Source: Mesostigma viride
Taxonomy: Eukaryota > Streptophyta > Mesostigmatophyceae > Mesostigmatales > Mesostigmataceae
Assembly (NCBI GenBank): GCA_009746045.1
Contig: RPFO01000299.1
Location: forward strand, 188,001 to 252,000
Direction: 5' to 3'
Length of the DNA stretch: 64,000 nucleotides
In this document: positions 58,496-64,000 of the stretch, piece after piece
How positions within the stretch are numbered: the first letter of the stretch is position 1
Layout: each line of letters opens with the position of its first letter
Translations under genes and position numbers: made by a program
Notes under the pieces: generated by a model
Database searches by the model: none
Told to the model about the DNA's origin: nothing
The model's input: only the letters and a program-made list of their open reading frames with translations

Positions 58496-59825
58496 ATTAA
58501 CCCCGATGGATGGATGGATGGGTGCAAACAGTCCTACTACCGGTCTAATCTATCTACATCGGCTACATACTACATCTATCTAACAGCATTCTAGCTACAA
58601 CATCTATCTAGACAGCCGCACGCTGCCCTAGGGGAGCTGTCTGGCGTGCCTCCCACGGGATTGCACACGCGGGCGCTTAATTCCCCACTGGGGGGGGCTC
58701 GTTGTCCTCTATGACCTGGGCCCACTTGGCCTTGTCCATCATCTTCTTCCAAATCACAGAGAGGCCTAGCCCCCCCATGTCCTCTACTAGCTGTTCTTTG
58801 AAGGTGCGGGCCTTGCGGCGTCTAACATCACTGGGCCCGGCCCACGACCCACGTCAGGAGGTGCCGGCCAGGCTGGGCTGGTCGCAGTCCTGCGGGGCCC
58901 GGGCCACGTGAGGCCGGTGTCTACCTGGTTGGTGCGAGCTAGGTGCCCTACTAGCTGCAGGCGTCGCTGCTTAATGGTGCTGGTGATATAGGGCATGCCC
59001 TGGTACAGGTCCTCATTGCGGACATGAGCAGCATATCCTACTATGAAAATGGAACGCAGCATGTTGGTGACCGCGCCGTCCAGCTTGCGGGCCAGGTCGG
59101 CGGTGAGGGTCCACGTCTCGGCCCCATACGTGAGAACAGGAAGGACGAGGACCTTGAACAGGTCCTGTTTCTCGATCTTGCCCAGGGGCTTGCGCCACAG
59201 GGCCCGGTACTGGCGTAAAGCGTGCCAGGCGAGGGAGATGCGATGGTCCACATCAGTTGCCTCGCAGCTGGGGAGCAGGCTGCCCAGCAGCTTAACGCGG
59301 TCCCGATACAGGACTCGAGAGCCGTCTAGGAGATAGAGGGGCGGCGGTGAGTTGGTGAGCCCAACCGCCAGGGTTCCAGGGTAAGCAGCGGTTCCTCTCT
59401 CGTCGCAAGAGGTTGCACGACCTCACCTGGACGCTGGATGACGACCTGACCCCCGCTCAGCAACAGCAGCGACGCGACCTGTGGCCGGAATACCTCCGCC
59501 ATAAGCAGGACCCCCAGAAGCCCAAGGTGTACTGGAGGGGCGGGGACCTGATGATCAACCACAAGATGTGGACGCCCCCAGCGGGCTAGAATAGCAATAG
59601 CCCTAGCAATTGTAACCATTGGAGTCACTGCCGCTAAGGCAGCCATGCCTAGAATGTTCGCCTAGCTATGCCAACATACCTAGTCACGTGCCGCCAACGC
59701 ACGGTACACAACCAGCCATAGCCTTAGCCTAGTCCTAGCACAACCACGCTACGCCCGTGCTATGGTCAGATTACTTGCCCACGCTATACTTGTTATGCCC
59801 CGCTTACATGGGTCTTATTGCACCC

Positions 59826-60528
59826 TCACCGCCCAGCTCCTCGCCATCGACAAGCGCCTGCAGGACAATGCCATCGCCATCGAATGCTTGCAGAACACCG
59901 CCGGCATCACTGCCCAGGCGGTGAAGGACATCGCCGCTCGGCCAGCCCCTGCTGGCCCTGCCGGCGATGCTCCTCCCATCACCACCTGGGCGGACATGCT
60001 GAAGCAGCACGCCACCTCCACCACCTCCGCCGTCGCCGCCCAGCTTCAGCAGCAGACGCTGGACCTCCGCGAGGAGGCCGAGCTCGCCAAGCGCAGCCTT
60101 AACGTCATAGTCAAGCACTTCGACCCGCTGCAGGACGAGACCTCCGAGACCCTTGCCCTGGCGTTTGAGAACAAAATCCTTGTCCCCATGGCCATCACTG
60201 GTAAGGGCAAGCCGCGGGGGGTGACCCGCCTTCCCCGCTCGCGGGGTAAGGCCGGCCCCTCCCCCTTGCTCCTCACCTTCGACACCATGGCGGATAAGAT
60301 GGAGTTCCTCAAGTGTCGCAAGCGGCTTGGGGGACCGCCTACACGCTGGACGACGACTTGACCTTGACGCAGCAACAACGGCGACGGGAGTTATGGCCGA
60401 CCTACCTCCAGCTTCGGCAGACGGCGGGGCAGAAGCCGGTCTACTGGAAGGGGGCGGACATCTACGTCGCCCACAAGCCCTGGCAGGCGACCCCTGCAAC
60501 CCCAGCCACCCCAGCCACCCCAGCCTAG
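59826..60528 (+). CDS. LINE ORF1 protein (L1 ORF1p-like), frameshifted
   Basis: The N-terminal half is a helical, coiled-coil-like segment (LLAIDKRLQDNAIAIECLQN). Then comes an RRM-like part (RSLNVIVKHFDPLQDETSE; LLLTFDTMADKMEFLKCRK) and a C-terminal domain (LDDDLTLTQQQRRRELWP...KPVYWKGADIYV). This order matches L1-type ORF1 nucleic-acid chaperones. A frameshift occurs near 60330-60345, between CRKRL and the TLDDDL part. The 5' end is truncated, so the natural start is not visible. Confidence 0.7.
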
Positions 60529-60964
60529 GGAATATATAGCAGTAGTGTAGACTAGAAAGCTTAGTGACGTGGCCATGTATGCCTACGTGATGGGCCCACA
60601 CCCGCCCTTGCAATAGCCGTAGCAATGTCGATCGAGTCATGCTTTGCCCATGCAGGGAGTTACTCCCTGCTGAGAGGCCATGTGTACCCTAGCTATAGCC
60701 TAGCCACATACCTTCCACCCCATATGTCATGCAGGCCTTCTAGGCCCTCTCCTCAAGCCCCCCCTGGGTGCCTGTGCTTGTTTAGGAGGCATGAACCATC
60801 ATGGAGGTGCAGGTGCACCTAGTGCACCCAGAGCAGGTGATAGTTGTACATCCTACACCTGCAGGTTGTCGCCCTGATTGTATTACAAACCCATAGATGC
60901 CCCTTTCTCAGGGCTATGTGTTACATATGCTCCCCACGGAGCTATGATTTTAATTAATTAATTA
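59826..60964 (+). mobile_element. Non-LTR element F: ORF1 plus 3' UTR, inserted in element C
   Basis: The 9-bp duplication ATTGCACCC lies at 59817-59825 and 60965-60973. It holds most of ORF1 followed directly by the 3' UTR, with hairpin GCTCC-CCAC-GGAGC (60929-60942) and a TTAATTAATTAATTAA tail. It is the youngest layer of the nest on this side. Confidence 0.87.
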
Positions 60965-62508
60965 ATTGCACCCACAGTTTGCCGGATCGTTAGCCTGTCC
61001 TTTTAGCTAGCCGCGCCCGATTGCAGCTGTGGGCCTGTGGCATGCCTTTGGCATGAAGGAGACTGGGGGTCTCTGCCCTTTCTCCTGTAGTGCACACACA
61101 GGGATTAAAAGCACTTCAGTGCTCCGTGACTCCCCAACGGGAGCACGTGTTTAATTAATTAATTAAACCGCCAGGGCCTCTGTCTTCTTGCTGACCTCAA
61201 GCCCCACTGCACCGGCCTCGAGAGCCAGGCAGTCAAGCCATGTCTGCACGTGCTCAGTGTCCTCGAAGAGGGTGGTGTCGTCTGCGTAGATGATGTCTGC
61301 CAGCCGAATCTCCGTGTCCGCACCGCCATGCCAGAATTTGTTAGCAACCTGCACTCCTGGTTCCCTGCCCACGATGCGAGCAAATCGCTTGCGCGCCTGA
61401 ATCATTACGTATTCGACAACAATATAATGAACAGGTAGGGCGACAGCACGCAGCCCTGCCACACATGCACCCTTCTGTAAAGGGCATGGGGGCGTGGTCC
61501 CGTAAGAAGTGCGCACCGAAGTGGTGGACCCTTCATACAGGTTGCGGATGACAGCAATCAGGGGGCGGGGGATCCGGAACAACTCGAGGATGTCCCAAAG
61601 CGCAGGCCAGAAAACCGAATCGAAGGCTTTGATGAAGTCAACCAGCACAAGGTGCAAAGGGGACTCACCAGGCTGAAGGCGTTGCAGTTCCTCCACCAGT
61701 CGGCGAGTAGCGAAGAGCGCCTGTACTGTACGTGTTGCGACCTGAACGGAAGCCGTGCTGAGTCTCGCTGAGGTGACCGTCCAGGGCCGTGCGCAGGCGG
61801 TTCAGGATGAGCCGCATAAGAAGCTTGAGGGGGGCACTTTGAATGCACACCCCTCTGTAGTTGCCGGGGTCGGCAGGCGACCCCTTGTTCTTGTACAGCA
61901 TCGTGCGAAAACTGTGTTGCCAGGCCGCTGGAGGTGGTTGCGACGACAGCAGAAGGCGGTTGCAGATGTCCCGGAAGAGCAGCATAACACCTACAGGTGT
62001 CCTCGAATTCGGCTGCAAGTTTTACAACTGCGGCAGGAATCTCGTCAGAGCCGGTGGCTGCGTCATAACGCAGGCGCTGGACCGCCTCCGTGACCTCGCG
62101 AGAGGTGAAAGGAGGCATGTCAGACGGGTCGCCAAGTGGGCCGACCAGCGGGGGGACTAGGTAGTCCGCCGCTGACCTAGGCGGGGCCGGGGGCCCAGCG
62201 GGGCCGGCCAGGGCGGCCGGGCGGGCGGCGGCGGCTGGGAGCAGGGGTGGGGGCGGCGCAGCTGTCCCCACGACCTCGGCCGTGGCCGTGGCCCAGGTAC
62301 GAAGCCGCTTGGCTGGGGCGCCGGGGACGTCGTGGCGGCGGGGCCGGCGCCGAGGCCGTCCGGGTGCCCGAGGCGCTTGTACCAGAACCAGGCCCCCTTT
62401 CCGTCGTGCTCCTGCTGGCAGCTGCGCAGGTCCTTGACCATCTGCTGAGCGTCTGCCTTCTCAGCCTGCTCGTAGGCGGCCCTCGGAGCTGCTTGTAGCA
62501 GGTTGTAT

Positions 62509-63337
62509 GAAGTACTAATTAATTAATTATTGATGCGATGTCCAACACTATTGATGAGACACCTATTCCTGGATGTGCTTGATCATGACTTCAGTTGGTG
62601 CATGCATATGTGAAAATTACAATCAGAATTGATATATAAAGAATAAATAAAACCTTACACGTGTGTTAGCTAACTCTGGCCTCGCTACATTTGCAAAAAC
62701 GGTGGTAATTCATATCAAGGAGACAACCAGCGCAATTCATATGCCCAAGCAGCCTAGCTGAAGCTCACTACTGTCAGGCCGTGTACGTGCAGCACCGACA
62801 GAGACTGGTGCCCAAGTTTATAAACACTTTCGCTCGTGCGATATACACTACAGAAACTGATGTTGGACATGCAGTGTAACTAATCAGCATCGTTGAATAT
62901 ATCACATGCATTACCCATGCACCACCATTATGCCATGAGGTGGACTAATCACCCCATACACCACGGGTGCCAGTGGGCGCTCCCGTGGATGTAGCAAATA
63001 AGCGTGCTGCACTAGGAGACGATCGACTGCATGCGCCGGGATACCCTTTTGTCCAGCTAACAAGGATGAGACTGATTCCGGGGTAAGAAAAGATCAAAGA
63101 AGGACTTCCACGAGGTGCAGCTTCAATTTTTGCCAGCAACACTGCTGGCTGCCATCTGGCCATGCCATTCATCAAGGTCACCGCCCACCACCCACCATGT
63201 GCAGGCCTGGCTGCCCGCGTGGCTATAAACACTCTTATGCTGGTCTGCAAACAAGCTCGGGATGCGCATGCCTGACATCCATGTCGGCCGCCACCTGGCC
63301 ATGTCCAAGAAAGGCCACCCATAGATAATACAGGGCT
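62509..63337. other. Non-coding stretch between the LINE nest and the ABC1K-like gene
   Basis: Begins with AATTAATTAATTATT next to the outer duplication of element B. The word CAAGGAGACAACCAGCGCA (about 62718) also occurs near 46658. No gene seen. Confidence 0.5.
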
Positions 63338-63502
63338 TTACCACATGCTGCGCTGCATGCTGCCGATGCGCACGCGCTCGTCCTGCAGCACGGACAGCTC
63401 GGGCGCGAGCAGCCGCGTGTAGCGGTCAAAGTAGAGCAGCTGCTTGATGAGGAGGCCAAACTCACGCGGGAAGCGCAGGCCGTGCGTCTCGCCGATGCGC
63501 AC
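63338..63502 (-). CDS. Terminal exon of an ABC1/UbiB (AarF) atypical kinase
   Basis: The exon is 165 bp (54 residues plus TAA), after a CCACCACCGCAG acceptor, phase 0. The reading HGLRFPREFGLLIKQLLYFD continues RYTRLLAPELSVL. This resembles the C-terminal helical region of ABC1K/UbiB proteins, which in algae and plants act in mitochondria or plastids in quinone and prenyl-lipid metabolism. The catalytic part lies beyond the right edge. The stop overlaps a possible GTAAAG donor, so a further exon is conceivable. The identification rests on family memory of this segment only. Confidence 0.65.
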   Translation of the reverse strand: MRIGETHGLRFPREFGLLIKQLLYFDRYTRLLAPELSVLQDERVRIGSMQRSMW

Positions 63503-64000
63503 CTGCGGTGGTGGCACCGGATGGCACAAGCACAAGGCATAAGGAGCAATGCAACGCCAACGGGCGTCGCCGATGGAAGGACACAGGAGGTTGGAACCCA
63601 CGGGCAAGCGGGACATCAAAAGGTGGGAACCATCGGTCAGTGTGCACAAGGAATAGCCCCACCATCTACGACAAGGCATCTTACAGAACGAGCAAAGGGG
63701 TGGGTTATACATTTTTAGCATGGCTGAGCTAGTGACAACATGGTGAGCAGGTGGAGCTGTGCAAATATCAGGGGTGATTCCGGGATGGTAGAATGTGGGT
63801 ACATGAGGCTGTCATGTGATCGCAACATGCTAGCTGCGGCTCATTTTCTGTTGTTACGTAGTATACCAAAAAGTCCTCTGAACGCAAGTACAAGAAGAAA
63901 ACTGCGGGACTCTGTGGGCCTGCCCGATATGCGACATAAAGCATGCTTGCCACTCCAGGGACCCTACAGGGGCATCACGGCATCATCGAATCTGGCATCT
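63503..64000 (-). other. Intron of the ABC1K-like gene (window end)
   Basis: No further exon was recognised on the minus strand up to the edge. The segment next to the acceptor is pyrimidine-rich on the minus strand. Confidence 0.45.

Larger units (their letters stand above)
59374..61165 (+). mobile_element. Non-LTR element C: ORF1 end plus 3' UTR, inserted in element B
   Basis: The 11-bp duplication AACCGCCAGGG lies at 59363-59373 and 61166-61176. It starts inside ORF1 (TLDDDLTPAQQQQRRDLWP, stop at 59587-59589) and goes directly to the 3' UTR with no RT. It is interrupted by element F. It ends with hairpin CTCCC-CAAC-GGGAG (61130-61143) and a TTAATTAATTAATTAA tail. Confidence 0.88.
55870..62498 (-). 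mobile_element. Non-LTR element B: RT-bearing LINE, split by elements A and C
   Basis: The outer duplication is CAGGTTGTAT (55860-55869 and 62499-62508). On the minus strand the pieces are 62498-61177 (pre-RT and RT), 59362-58508 (RT C-terminus and 3' UTR) and 55918-55870 (hairpin CTCCC-CAAC-GGGAG at 55896-55909, then the AATT tail). RT residues include VDFIKAFDSVFW and IIYADDTTL. At the element C insertion the frame joins exactly: EALAV before, GLTNSPPPLY after. Several other frameshifts (for example near 61700 and 58900) show it is dead. The 5' end is truncated before the endonuclease. Confidence 0.88.

Overview
The window is nuclear DNA from a photosynthetic eukaryote, most likely a flagellate green alga. 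The support is: genes with GT-AG introns and AATAAA polyadenylation signals; an mTERF-family gene whose first exon looks like a plastid transit peptide; the last exon of an ABC1/UbiB-type kinase gene; and a captured fragment of the flagellar gene CFAP299. I cannot name the species. Only two host loci are convincing: the six-exon mTERF gene (47333-52647, minus) and the ABC1K-like terminal exon (63338-63502, minus). An orphan acidic terminal exon (53788-54192, plus) may be a third. Almost everything else is mobile or repetitive.

Positions 1-31965 are an array of a composite repeat: a ~40-bp minisatellite alternating with unique-looking blocks, present in two diverged versions. Three elements landed in it. 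(i) A 9.1-kb DNA transposon (copy A, 1368-10449) has 29-bp terminal inverted repeats and a TTA target duplication, and the paralogous empty site survives at 13907-13909. (ii) An intact Ty1/copia element (14719-20670) has nearly identical 781/780-bp LTRs, a GTACT target duplication and one 1447-codon gag-pol frame. (iii) A second, minus-strand LTR element (23138-29868) has 483-bp LTRs, a GATGT target duplication, non-canonical AGTTAG...CTAACT termini and an unusual integrase-protease-RT-RNase H order.

Positions 31966-32538 are a short non-repeated spacer with a deleted organelle-type tRNA-Ser and a GGGTGTA repeat. Positions 32539-43924 are copy B of the same DNA transposon (TTG target duplication). 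Both copies carry two unrecognised transposon genes, long minisatellites, and two exons plus the intron of CFAP299, so this element captures host genes. Copy B also holds a 1.96-kb tandem insertion (40953-42911). Positions 43925-47330 are gene-poor, with local duplications and a repeated CCAACGGCCGTTGG palindrome.

Positions 47333-54400 hold the mTERF gene, a Tc1/mariner-like MITE and the orphan exon. Positions 54417-62508 are a nest of non-LTR retrotransposons whose order can be read from their target-site duplications. One RT-bearing element (55870-62498) was split by a second RT element and by an ORF1-only element, which was itself split by another ORF1-only element. All of them end in a conserved small hairpin (CTCC, loop CMAC, GGAG) followed by an AATT/TTAA-type tail. 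ORF1 and RT never occur on the same copy here. After a gene-free stretch the window ends inside the ABC1K-like gene.
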